A stretch of DNA of 64,000 nucleotides from Bin80 sp965220935. GTDB lineage: Bacteria > Bacteroidota > Rhodothermia > Rhodothermales > Bin80. Location of the stretch: NCBI GenBank assembly GCA_965220935.1, contig OZ244857.1, positions 2,914,001 to 2,978,000 of the forward strand, given 5' to 3'. Shown here piece by piece: positions 53,908 to 63,379 of the stretch. How positions within the stretch are numbered: position 1 is the first letter of the stretch; each line of letters starts with the position of its first letter. Under the pieces are notes generated by a model, which saw only the letters and a list, made by a program, of their open reading frames with translations, did not search any database and was not told the origin of the DNA. The position numbers and the translations under genes were made by a program.

Positions 53908-56151
53908 AATTCAAATTTTAAACCGGCCGTTGGAATCAGAGGTAGCTGATTATTACGCTCCGCAGTAAATGTATCCAGTGAAAAGAGATTGGACTGGTTA
54001 TAGACATTGACCACTCCGGCTTGAATTGTGATATATGAATCCTCACCATACTGAAACACACGGTCAATGGAGATGTCAAGGCGATGATAATGCGGCAAAA
54101 CCCCGTTGTAAGGGCGATCATAGATAATTCTAGAAGTGCCTGACTCCTGAGTCACATCAACTGGTCCGTCCAACAAGATGAATCCGTCAAAACCCCGAAT
54201 CTGACTATAAGGGAGACCACTCCCATAATTCCATCGTGCACTGAAATCAAATTTTCTCCAAGTGAAGCTGATCAGTACATTGACTTGATGTCTTCGATCA
54301 TGTGGGGGACGGTATGATAACTCATTGGAGTCAAACCAGATAGGAATAGTTTCCTGCATTGCATTGTATGTGACCGATGACAGTCCATAGTTGATAAATC
54401 CATAGAAATCTCTTCTACGGAGTTCCAACCTTAGATCGGCACCCATGGCGCGCCCCGAAGCATCCTGCAACCGGGTACTGAATTGTGGAAATGCGGTCAA
54501 CTCGGAGACGGATAGATCTGAAAATCTTTTGTAAAATAATTCAACCGATAAGTTGATACCCGCAAAAATGGATGACCTGTACCCAATCAGTCCATGAAGA
54601 GAATTCGGGAGGCTCCCCCCTGGAGAACCTACCCACGCGGTAAATATATTGGTTGCATCTCTTCGGTCATTGAGTCCAACCATCTCTTGACTATACAGCC
54701 CACCGGCAATGCTAAATTGATGGGAGCCCCGCTCATATAGGACCCGCAGGCGTGGCTCCATATGAAATCCCTGATCTCCAAGATACTGAGCACTCAGGCC
54801 AACCCTTGCCTTGAGTTCAGATGTAACGTGATCTCAGGCTCAAAGTAGGCACCAGTAGATAGAATCCGATCGCTCGTGAAATCGAGATTTTGAAATAACC
54901 CACCCAGCTGGGCATCCAAACGGGGAGCCCTCAGATAAAATCCCCACAGTCCACATTTGTACGCTGTCCGTAATTGGTGAGATTGACTGCAAGATTAAAC
55001 CCATCAATTGCGCTTGATCGCTCGGGATTTTCTCGATTTCCCCGCTCCATCGTAAGCATCGATACCGAAAACAGTATTTCGCCAAGCATGGGTAGGTTTG
55101 GAGGAGCCACAAGCCACCGACCACCATAAGCCGTGCTATTCCATCGAATTTCTGTACTATCTTGACGGATCGTATTGAGTGCTCCGCGATCGTAAGTATG
55201 AATTGCACTCACAGATACCTGATGACTCTCATTAATGATCCAGTGGAGCTTTCCAAAATAATCCCCGAACGAATAAGGAACGGGTTGATCAATATATCTG
55301 GATGCAACGCGCTCAATCGTAGAAGCTCGTGCTGATAACAAATAGGACATCCTGCCTCTGCTCACAGGACCTTCCAACATTGCCATGCTCATAAAAGGTG
55401 CAAATGAAAACGTTCTTCGAGATTGTTGAAGATTACCATTTCGTGTATGGACATCAATCACCGAAGACATTCGACCGGAGTACTTGCTACTAAATGCCCC
55501 CGCATGAATATCTGCATTTCGTAAAATATCGGAGGAGAAAGCAGAATAAAATCCTAGGATATGGAAGGGCTGATAAATATACATTCCATCGAGTAGGGAC
55601 AGGTTCTGGGAGGGCTCTCCTCCACGAATAAAGACCTGCCCACCACGATCTCCAATGGAAACAACTCCCGGCATGGCAGAGAGATACGAAACAAGATCTC
55701 CCGATACATCCGCTGTTGGAACAAGGTCAACATCTGCAGGGCGCACCGTTTGCATCCCAGCCGCAACCATGGATCCACCTTCTCTCTCCCCCTCTACCAC
55801 CATAGCTTCCATCTCAACACCCGGACGCAAAGCTATCGAGAGCCTGTATGTTTGATCATCCGACAAAAACAAGGTGTCTCCATAGGTCTCGTAACCGATG
55901 AAGGATGCTTGCAAAAACCATTGCCCGGGTTGAAGCCTCACGACAATAAAAAATCCATCGTCATCGGCTACACCACCTCTTAAATTTCCAGAGACATCAC
56001 GCAGGGCAATGTTCACTCCTTGAAGAGGCTGACCATCAGATGCATCGGTTACAAATCCTCTAACAGATGAAGTCTGCGCCTGTATTTGCAATGGAAGCAA
56101 TAGAAAGCATGTAGCAATCAGTGGGATCAAACGATTCATGCGAGCTTTCAT
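53904..56151 (-). pseudogene. TonB-dependent receptor with carboxypeptidase-regulatory-like domain, frameshifted
   Basis: Signal (MNRLIPLIATCFLLLPLQIQAQ), a CarboxypepD_reg-like domain (SVRGFVTDASDGQPLQGVNIAL), a plug with GGQVFIRGGEPSQNLSLLDGMYI, and beta-barrel sequence to the end at KFEF. The frame shifts near 54950 (a GLWGFYLRAPRLDAQLGGLF segment is in another frame) and again near 54815 (KARVGLSAQYLGDQGF resumes). If the two shifts are removed the protein is ~740 residues and complete. It would take up a large substrate, with the DUF4249 lipoprotein. Two single-base errors could also explain this. Confidence 0.8.
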
Positions 56152-56192
56152 TAATGAGTTCTGTGCGCGGACAAGGAAAAAGTGCCAGAAAA

Positions 56193-56527
56193 CTACATAA
56201 ATCCAAGCTCCAACTTCGCTTCATCGCTCATCATATCAATCGTAAATGGCGGTTCAAAGGTGAGTTCAACCCGCGCATCTATGACTCCTTCGGTGAGCAT
56301 GACCACCGATTCAACTTGGCTCGGAAGACTATCAGCAACCGGACAGTTGGGAGTCGTGAGCGTCATCGTAACAAAGGCGCGATCGTCTTCGTCGATACAA
56401 CCTTATAGATCAATCCTAAATCGTACACATTGATAGGAATTTCAGGATCATACACCTGCCGAATAGAAGCAATCACTTCGTCAGCAAGTCCAGGTGTTTT
56501 TGCTTGATCAATTACTTCACAATTCAT
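56193..56527 (-). pseudogene. MIP18/SufT-like Fe-S assembly protein, frameshifted
   Basis: An ATG at 56527 opens MNCEVIDQAKTPGLADEVIASIRQVYDPEIPINVYDLGLIYKV, the MIP18 (DUF59) start. The frame breaks near 56400 by one missing base; the next frame gives IDEDDRAFVTMTLTTPNCPVADSLPSQVE and ends at 56193 with LELGFM. The TLTTPNCP motif carries the conserved cysteine. The start overlaps the sufE stop (ATGA), so both belonged to one operon for iron-sulphur cluster assembly. With the base restored it is a complete ~110-residue protein. Confidence 0.8.
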
Positions 56528-56754
56528 GAGATCTCTACAAGTGATGCTTCTTTTTGAATACGTTCAATCATTCGATTCAAACCATTTTTTCTCCGAGCCG
56601 TGATCAATTCGGGGAGTCCAACCTCATCAATTAAAGCAAACAAATCTGTCTTTAGAATATCTCTAGGAAATTGGCCATTCATGAGTTGAATCAATAATGC
56701 GATCATCCCACGAGTGGTCAAAGCATCACTGTCGTATCTATACGAAAATCCCAT
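56524..56754 (-). pseudogene. sufE: SufE, 5' end removed by the IS66-type insertion
   Basis: The remaining frame reads DSDALTTRGMIALLIQLMNGQFPRDILKTDLFALIDEVGLPELITARRKNGLNRMIERIQKEA, the C-terminal half of SufE, a sulphur-transfer partner of cysteine desulphurase SufS. The residues before DSDA (MGFSYRY) come from the inverted repeat of the IS66-type element. The N-terminal half with the GC(Q)S active-site cysteine is absent and is not found beyond the element's right end (60818 onwards), so sequence was lost. The product is probably not functional. Confidence 0.75.
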
Positions 56755-58235
56755 ATGCCATGATCCATTGGTATGGATCCAATGACGAGGAGGATGTTAC
56801 TGAATCCTGCTATAGGCGAGTAGAGCATCAACACCGAATTCGCGATCAGATCGTAGGACATTCTGATGGTTTACTGAAAAAACAAAAATTTGTAAAAAAT
56901 CTTTCAAAAATGGTGTACATATTAACGATATCTCGTATAATTGGATATTATGCACAACGACATGCCCATTTCTGATTCGTCTTTGAACCTCTGTTTGATC
57001 GCGATGTTTGGCGAGGCGAACGCTCAGCGCGTACTGGAGTTGGTGTACAAATTAGGAGATGATGATCAAGAGCTGGTGATGTTGTTTACTACAGAATTGA
57101 TCACTGCCAAAGAAGAGATCTTGAATGCACAAGAGACGATAGACTACCTTTGACGTCGGTTGTATGGGCAACGTCGGGAGCGTTTTACAGATCCCGATCA
57201 AACCGAGATCTTTGATGATTATATCCCTGAGGCGGTCCTCCCCGAAGTTGAATAGGAATTAGTCGTGAAAAAAACGCGTAAGAGACGACGGGGGCTCTAT
57301 AGCGGTCGTAACAAGGATCTGCCCAGAGTCATCATACCCATTGATCCTGAAGGCGATCTGTCCCATTTACAAAAGATCGGTGAGGAAGTCCATACCGTGC
57401 TTCATTTTCAACCAGCACGCTTTGTGATTCTTCAATATGTGCGTAACATGTATGTTGATCCCAACCATAAAGAGGCGGGTGTCTTGATGGGCACCCTCCC
57501 CGAGAATGTAAAGGGAAAACGCTCAGCTACGGTAGAGACCTTATCCGAAGTCGTGATCAGTAAATATGTAGATCATCTACCGGTGGATCGTACCCGTAAA
57601 CAGTTCTTACGCTTAGGTGCAGATCTACCCAACTCTACGTTGAACGATTATTGTGCACATGTTGCCAATGATCTCAAGCCTCTGTACGAGCTGCATCGAC
57701 AAGAAGTCCTCGACAGCGCGTACATTCAGGCGGATGAGACGCGCATTCCCGTGCGTGATCCGGTCAAGAGCAAAACATCGGGCAAGAATCATCTTGGCTA
57801 TTTTTGGCTGTACTCTGCACCGACTCCGCTGTTAGTGTTTGTAGATTACCAGCGGGGGCGATCTCGAGATGGACCCTTGAAGATCTTGGATGGTTTTCAG
57901 GGGAAATTGCAGACGGACGCGTACAGTGTCTATGACGTTTTTGACGAGTTGGACGGGATTGATCACTTCAATTGCGTGACGCATTGTCGTCGCAAATTTG
58001 AGAAGGTGAAGACATCCGAGTATGCGTTTGTTCAAGAGAAGGTGAAGGTCGTTTTATCGCTATTCAGGAAGATCTATGCGATTGAACGCGATCTTCGCGA
58101 GCGTGGAGTTTCGTTTGAGCAACGCAGGGTGGAGCGTCAGCAGAAGTCAGCCCCGCTCTTTGAGAAGCTCAAGACGTTTCTGGAGACCAATGCGACCATC
58201 GGTACGGAATCGTGGAAACAGGCCGTGTACTATGC

Positions 58236-60361
58236 CTGAAGTTAACCCTATTTTCAATTTCCAGAAGGTTCAGTATTTCCAGAGAATTTGAGAATTTTTG
58301 ACTACAATCTGGAGGATTATCTGCCAGAAATATGCTTCAGTCTGACGAACCGGTCACTCAGGAGAGTTTGATATTCAGGAGTTTTAGCGCCTTCATTTGG
58401 GTGGGATTGTAATCCTCAAACAAGGTCACTTCGGTTGTGATTTTCGGAACGCCCACTACACGACTCAACCCAGACAAAGTTTTCATCACCGACTCATAAC
58501 TCATGGCGGTTTCGTCATCTGATGTCGTCTTGCTTTGTGCTTTGGCTTCATCTGAGCGCTTGGCTGGCGAGACCATATCTTTTCTTTGCGCTCTCTTGAG
58601 TTGCAAGTCATCTTCTAACATGGGCGCGAGCTTCTGACGGAGGTGGTACTCTACATAATAGGCCAACATACATAAAAAGATATGTGCAATGACCCGATGT
58701 TCATTGCGATGATGAATCGGGCGTACGCGCAACGACATGGATTTCATAGTTCTAAATGCCCATTCTACCGAAGATAAACGCTTGTAATCGGAGACTAATG
58801 TCTCGGGGGCCTTTTTCACACTTGACCGAATGGCATACACGCCGTCCAAGAGTTCGGCTTTTTTAATCGCTTGTTCATTGCGGCTATAGGTAAAATGTCC
58901 CTCCTTAATGTCGTCCAGATTGTAGAACCGCTTTAATTTGTGTTTGCCCACAACCTTCTGGACGCGCATGCCAATTTTGGCTTCGTTTTTTAATCGGCAC
59001 GGCGTCGCCGTGATGGCTTTGATCATCTTGTTAAGTCCCTCATCTGCTTTGTCCAACAACGCATCCCGTGTTTGCTTACTCTTGGCCGCTTGTGAGGGGT
59101 TCTTGCACAGAATCAGGGTATCATCTGGATATAAATCACACTCTAGTTCCACCAGATTCTGCTGATCAAACAAACTCATCTGAATTTCCTTCTGCTCTAT
59201 AACCTCACGCATTTCCTTTTCCCGCCGCTGCTCTTTTTCTTGGTGATCTACCACCTTTCGGATCTCCCTCTTTTGCATACCCGTGATCCAATCCAGCCCC
59301 ACAGGTATGATCTCCTCTTTAATCTGCTTCTGCTTCAATAACCCCCGATCTCCAACCAATATAACATGCTTTAATCCAAAGGACTCTTGAATCTTAGTGA
59401 TCTGACATCCAAGCGTTGCAGTATCGGCGGTATTGCCTGGAAAGACCTCTACCGAGACGGGGCGTCCCTCTGCATCGGTGATCAGCCCATAAACGACTTG
59501 TTTTTTGCCTTTTTTCTTATCTCGGTTATGGCCAAACTCCGCGAAGAAATTTTTCTCCCCTTCCACATAACGACTGCTGACGTCATAGAGCACCATCCCC
59601 CCTTCTGTCAAATGCCGTTTGGCTAATGTGCACGCAATGTCTGCTTTGCACTTGGCCAGCTGATCCATGGCTTCATGCAAGTCATCCTGATCAACGTACT
59701 TGAGGTTCAGTTCTTCGTTGAGGGTATCGGAAGCGGTCTGAGCATGGTACTGGTCCGGAGTTTGCTGGCCAGATCTAACACGCGGGCGGCAATCATCCCA
59801 AGTACCAGACGCGTGAGTTCTTTGGGGCAATCAGGTCATGGATCTTGAGTTGGGTCATCATGCCCAGGACTGCAGCCACATGCCCGTGGGGTTTGCTACT
59901 GCGAATCTCAAAGGCGTCTTTGATGGTTTTGACCGCCGTGCCACCTTTCAAGAGGGTGCGAATGCCATCAATGATAGGCTGAGGGAGACGGGTAAGATTG
60001 GTGACGGTGAATTTAACGGATTTGCCATCAATCCATTTGGATTCGCGAATGAGCCAAGTTGGCTGGAGTTACGATTGGGTATTTGAGAGACGTACATGGG
60101 TACATAAAGAGTTTGATTATATCTAAATATACGACAAAAACCTATCTAAATATGCAAAATAAAAAATTTATTTTAAATAAAATACATGGGCACACACATT
60201 TAGAGAGTAAAAGCCAAAAAAACCACCGAAAATCGGCTAAATCAGACGTTTAAGGGGACAAAATGCCAATATCAGGGCAGAAATTGGCGCAGATCAAGAG
60301 AAAATAGAGATGCGTTGAACTAAAATAGGCCTATCTCAGGTGAAAATAGGGTTAACTTCAG
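58236..60361 (-). mobile_element. IS1634-type element inside the IS66-type transposase
   Basis: 2126 bp with ends CTGAAGTTAACCCTATTTTC / complement and a 6-bp duplication CTATGC (58230-58235 and 60362-60367). The ends differ from those of IS1634-type copies A and B (CCTGACTTCGACGG) and match those of the 320-bp MITE at 37879 except at one position. So at least two IS1634 subfamilies are present. Confidence 0.88.
58358..60097 (-). pseudogene. IS1634-family transposase, frameshifted at N-terminus
   Basis: The main frame (59830-58358) holds ~490 residues: MVLYDVSSRYVEGEKNFFAEFGHNRDKKKGKKQVVYGL, VSVEVFPGNTADTATLGCQI, HVILVGDRGLL (DDE positions), and LSSVEWAFRTMKSMSLRVRPIHHR (the Y/W-R-E-K-type box). 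The first ~100 residues (from 60097) are in other frames: SKWIDGKSVKFTVTNLTRLP, DGIRTLLKGGTAVKTIKDAF, LTRLVLGMIAARVLDLASKL. At least two or three frameshifts near 59760-59840 and 60060 separate them. Inactive unless these are sequencing errors. Confidence 0.8.
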
Positions 60362-60817
60362 CTATGCGTTAGTTCGTTGGGAGAAGCTCACGCGATTTTT
60401 GGATCACGAGGAAGTAGGGATTGACACCAATCTCGTAGAGAACCGTGTGCGACCGACTGCCATAGGGCGAAAGAACTACCTCTTTGCTGGCTCCCATGAA
60501 GCTGCCCAGCGTGCTGCGATCCTGTATTCGTTGCTCAATACCTGTACCTTACACGGGGTGAATCCACGGGAGTGGTTGGTGGATGTGTTAACGCGGATGG
60601 ACATGATTCCAGAAGAGGAGCTGTACACCTTGTTGCCTCAGCATTGGAAGTCCACACAGCAGGATACACTCAGCAAAGCCGCGTAGCTCAGACCGACGGA
60701 GACATGTGTCTCCAGTGACTGCCCTTGTGTAAGATTCTTCCTTCAATGCCCAATGGGACCGCACGCCCAGATTGACAAAGCTTAGATCTTGAGTATATGG
60801 GATTTTCGTATAGATAC

Positions 60818-60980
60818 CAATCCTATTAGGTCCAAAACATTTGCAAAACCTGTCAGCCAAATCAATAAATCACATCGAATGACACTTGGATATATTACTT
60901 CAAAATATTGAGGTTATACAAAAGCCTTGTTCTATTTGAATTACTTTCCGTAACTTCGTCCCAATCACACTTGAAATCTC
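60818..60980. other. Intergenic stretch between the IS66-type element and the DUF262 gene
   Basis: No gene recognised. This is where the missing 5' half of sufE would be expected if the IS had inserted cleanly; the minus strand shows no SufE-like sequence here. It likely holds the promoter of the DUF262 gene. Confidence 0.4.
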
Positions 60981-62789
60981 ATGACCTCATCACTCTATTC
61001 TGTTGCTTCCCATCCGATCGATACTATCCTAACATGGGTGAAGTCGGAAGAAATCGCCATCCCCGAAATTCAGCGCCCCTTTGTTTGGGATTCCACCCAG
61101 GTAAGAAACCTACTTGATTCGCTGTACAATGGATATCCTATAGGTTATCTGATTTCTTGGCGAAACCCTTCAATCAAACTGAAGGATGGCACATTTTCTC
61201 GCGGGAAGCGAATCTTGATTGATGGGCAACAAAGAGTGACTGCTCTGATGACCTCACTTCTTGGACAACAAGTACTTACCAAAAATTATCGGAAAGTGAA
61301 AATTCGGATTGCCTTTAACCCTATTGAAGAACGCTTTGAAGTTCGTAATCCGGCCATAGAAAAAGATCGCACATGGATTGCTGACATCTCTACAGTTTTT
61401 GCCCCTGACTCAGATCTGTATGAAATAGTTGAACGGTACGTTTTCAACAATCCTGGGGTTGCTCGTTCTGACATCCGTAAAGTGATTACAAAGGTTGACA
61501 AAATCGTGAATCATCAAGTTGGGATTATCAATTTAGCTGATAATCTTGACATTGACACCGTTACTGAGATTTTCATTCGAGTGAACTCAGCTGGTACCGC
61601 TCTATCACAAGCAGACTTTGTTATGTCAAAAATCGCTGCTAATGAAAGCAATGAAGGCAACGCTTTACGTAAAGCAATTGATTATTTCTGCCATCTTGCA
61701 ATTGCTCCCGAATCCTATTCAACGTTAGAGCAGGATCATGATTTTGAAGGGTCTACTTACTGGAAAAAAATGACATGGCTTAAAAATGTCAAAGATGACT
61801 TATATGACCCTAATTATACTGACATGCTGAGAGTGGCCTTCACTTCTCAGTTTAAACGCGGTAAACTTCAAGATTTAGTATCTCTTCTTTCTGGTCGAAA
61901 CTTTCAAACTCGGGAATACGAACAAGAAATCGTGGAAAACACATTTGAACAATTAAAGAAAGGGGTATTTAAATTCATGAATAAAACAAATTTTGAATGT
62001 CTTACCATGATTCTACGGTCTTCAGGATTTCTAACTTCTAACCTTATCAGGAATCAGAATGCTGTGAATTTTGCATTTATCATGTACTTGCAGGGGTGCG
62101 AGGAGGGAATTCCTAAGCATGAAATTGAGAGATTAATCCGACGATGGTATGCGATGTCAATTCTCAAAAGACGTTACTCTGGAAGTTCTGAAACTGTGTT
62201 TGATTATGATATTCGACAGATAGCTACCCAAGGATTACACCGCTATGCTGAATCTATCATTGAAAACGAACTCCCTGATAGTTTCTGGACGGGGATGCTT
62301 CCGCAGCTTATGGAGACTTCAAGTTCTACTAGTCCCTATTTTATTGCTTTTCAAGCAGCACAGATATCCTTGAATGATAAGGGATTCCTATCAACTGAAA
62401 TCCATGTAAGAGAGTTACTGCTCAATCACGGAGATCGTCATCATGTCTTTCCTCGCAATTATTTAATCAAGAAAAAAGGCTTGTCCCGAGGTCGCTATAA
62501 TCAGATAGCTAACTATGCCATCACTCAAAGTGAAATTAATATAGCTATTAAAGACAACCCGCCTGCGATTTACTTCCCTCAGCTTGTTGAGCAGGTTAAT
62601 GGGGGAAAAATCCGTTATGGCGGGATTACAGAACTTGATGAACTTAAAGAAAATTTCAACCAGAACTGTATTCCACTTACTCTTCTTGACGGATCAATCC
62701 CTGATTATGATGATTTTTTGGCTATGCGCCGTGAATTGATGGCAGACAGGATCAAAATCTGGTATAAAAGCATTCTTAATCGCCAGTAA
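60981..62789 (+). CDS. DUF262 / GmrSD-like restriction protein
   Basis: A 602-residue protein. The N-terminal DUF262 domain has IAIPEIQRPFVWDSTQVRNLLDSLYNGYPIGYL and RILIDGQQRVTALMTSL, the DGQQR nucleotide-handling motif. TEIFIRVNSAGTALSQADFV is the second DUF262 block. The C-terminal part has NHGDRHHVFPRNYLIKKKG, an HNH/DUF1524-like HHxFP motif. This is the fused form of GmrS- and GmrD-type halves, which in characterised cases cuts modified DNA in phage defence. It is not in an operon and lies between mobile elements. The frame is intact and complete. Confidence 0.85.
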   Translation: MTSSLYSVASHPIDTILTWVKSEEIAIPEIQRPFVWDSTQVRNLLDSLYNGYPIGYLISWRNPSIKLKDGTFSRGKRILIDGQQRVTALMTSLLGQQVLTKNYRKVKIRIAFNPIEERFEVRNPAIEKDRTWIADISTVFAPDSDLYEIVERYVFNNPGVARSDIRKVITKVDKIVNHQVGIINLADNLDIDTVTEIFIRVNSAGTALSQADFVMSKIAANESNEGNALRKAIDYFCHLAIAPESYSTLEQDHDFEGSTYWKKMTWLKNVKDDLYDPNYTDMLRVAFTSQFKRGKLQDLVSLLSGRNFQTREYEQEIVENTFEQLKKGVFKFMNKTNFECLTMILRSSGFLTSNLIRNQNAVNFAFIMYLQGCEEGIPKHEIERLIRRWYAMSILKRRYSGSSETVFDYDIRQIATQGLHRYAESIIENELPDSFWTGMLPQLMETSSSTSPYFIAFQAAQISLNDKGFLSTEIHVRELLLNHGDRHHVFPRNYLIKKKGLSRGRYNQIANYAITQSEINIAIKDNPPAIYFPQLVEQVNGGKIRYGGITELDELKENFNQNCIPLTLLDGSIPDYDDFLAMRRELMADRIKIWYKSILNRQ

Positions 62790-62933
62790 TCTCGATCTTG
62801 ATCACTACATTCCACAAATTCAATGCTAATGGAATAGAGATCAATGAGTCAAGAGGTTATATTGATATTCTTTATTTGATTTGGAAGTAACATTATTGAA
62901 AACTTCTAATCCATCCTCGGATTTTTAATATTT

Positions 62934-62990
62934 AGTGCCCGTCCAGAATAGGCGATTCAGCGCTGTTAGGTGCTTTTCTGGACGGGCACT
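62934..62990. repeat. 57-bp palindromic element
   Basis: Perfect 15-bp inverted ends, AGTGCCCGTCCAGAA and complement (16 if the flanking T/A pair is counted), around a 27-bp centre GGCGATTCAGCGCTGTTAGG-like. A partial copy is at 5283-5327. It truncates the TnpB fragment just to its right. It may be a short MITE or the end of an IS; too short to encode anything. Confidence 0.65.
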
Positions 62991-62991
62991 A

Positions 62992-63248
62992 GATAACCAA
63001 CGCGTTTCTTTACGCAAAAGAGGGTATCGTTTAATTAACGAATAAAAAGAAGTGGATGAGTTGTCCGTATCCTGATCTTTGACTTCGTTGTTGATTTGTT
63101 CAAGGATCATATTCCATACAAGCCTACATGCTCCGCAAAGTCCTGACAAGAGATGGGCTTTCCACTGCGTGCCAGATAATAGGCGGTACTCTATTTCACG
63201 GTAGGAACAGTTTTGATCGGAAGAGTTAGAAGCCTTTTGAACAGGCAT
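62992..63248 (-). pseudogene. TnpB (IS200/IS605 OrfB) N-terminal fragment
   Basis: The minus-strand frame from 63248 reads SYREIEYRLLSGTQWKAHLLSGLCGACRLVWNMILEQINNEV...SFYSLIKRYPLLRKETRWLS, the N-terminal helix-turn-helix of TnpB (the G.CR.vWN..L pattern). It ends ~85 residues later at the 57-bp palindrome, so the RuvC nuclease part is gone. The open frame runs on into the palindrome to 62925 but that part is not TnpB. Confidence 0.6.
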
Positions 63249-63379
63249 GATATCAAGTGTCAGTTGATGTTATGGTAGGCAATAGGGTAGATTCACCTCT
63301 ATCCTATTGTTCTGTTATATTAGACTCTCCAAAATAGAATAGTTCCATTTATGGGTTACTCACGTAATATAATTCCCTG

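Larger units (their letters stand above)
56950..60686 (+). pseudogene. tnpC: IS66-family transposase (TnpC), broken
   Basis: The start MHNDMPISDSSLNLCLIAMF is at ~56950. Two in-frame stops occur: TGA at 57151 and TAG at 57253, each one C-to-T change away from Arg or Gln. The frame then runs to 58235 (VDHLPVDRTRKQFLRLGADL, ADETRIPV, GYFWLYSAP..LVFVDYQRGRSRDGP, DAYSVYDVF) and resumes after the IS1634-type insertion (60362) with LVRWEKLTRFLDHEEVGIDTN, then IGRKNYLFAGSHEAAQRAAIL, ending at 60686. It is non-functional. Confidence 0.85.
56734..60817 (+). mobile_element. IS66-type element, interrupted by an IS1634-type element
   Basis: Perfect 23-bp inverted ends, starting GTATCTATACGAAAATCCCA (56734-56756 and complement 60795-60817). 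It has no clear 8-bp duplication (flanks differ), consistent with a deletion that also removed the first half of sufE. Only a TnpC-type gene is present, no TnpA/TnpB, as in ISBst12-type members. The inner IS1634-type insertion spans 58236-60361. Confidence 0.8.

Noticed and set aside
56950..57255. Stop-codon recoding in the IS66 transposase
   Set aside because: Host genes end with TGA and TAG normally, and the element is also interrupted, so decay is the simpler reading.
60588..60860. A 90-codon minus-strand frame as the lost SufE N-terminus
   Set aside because: It runs antisense through the IS66 transposase end and its terminal repeat and has no SufE-like sequence.
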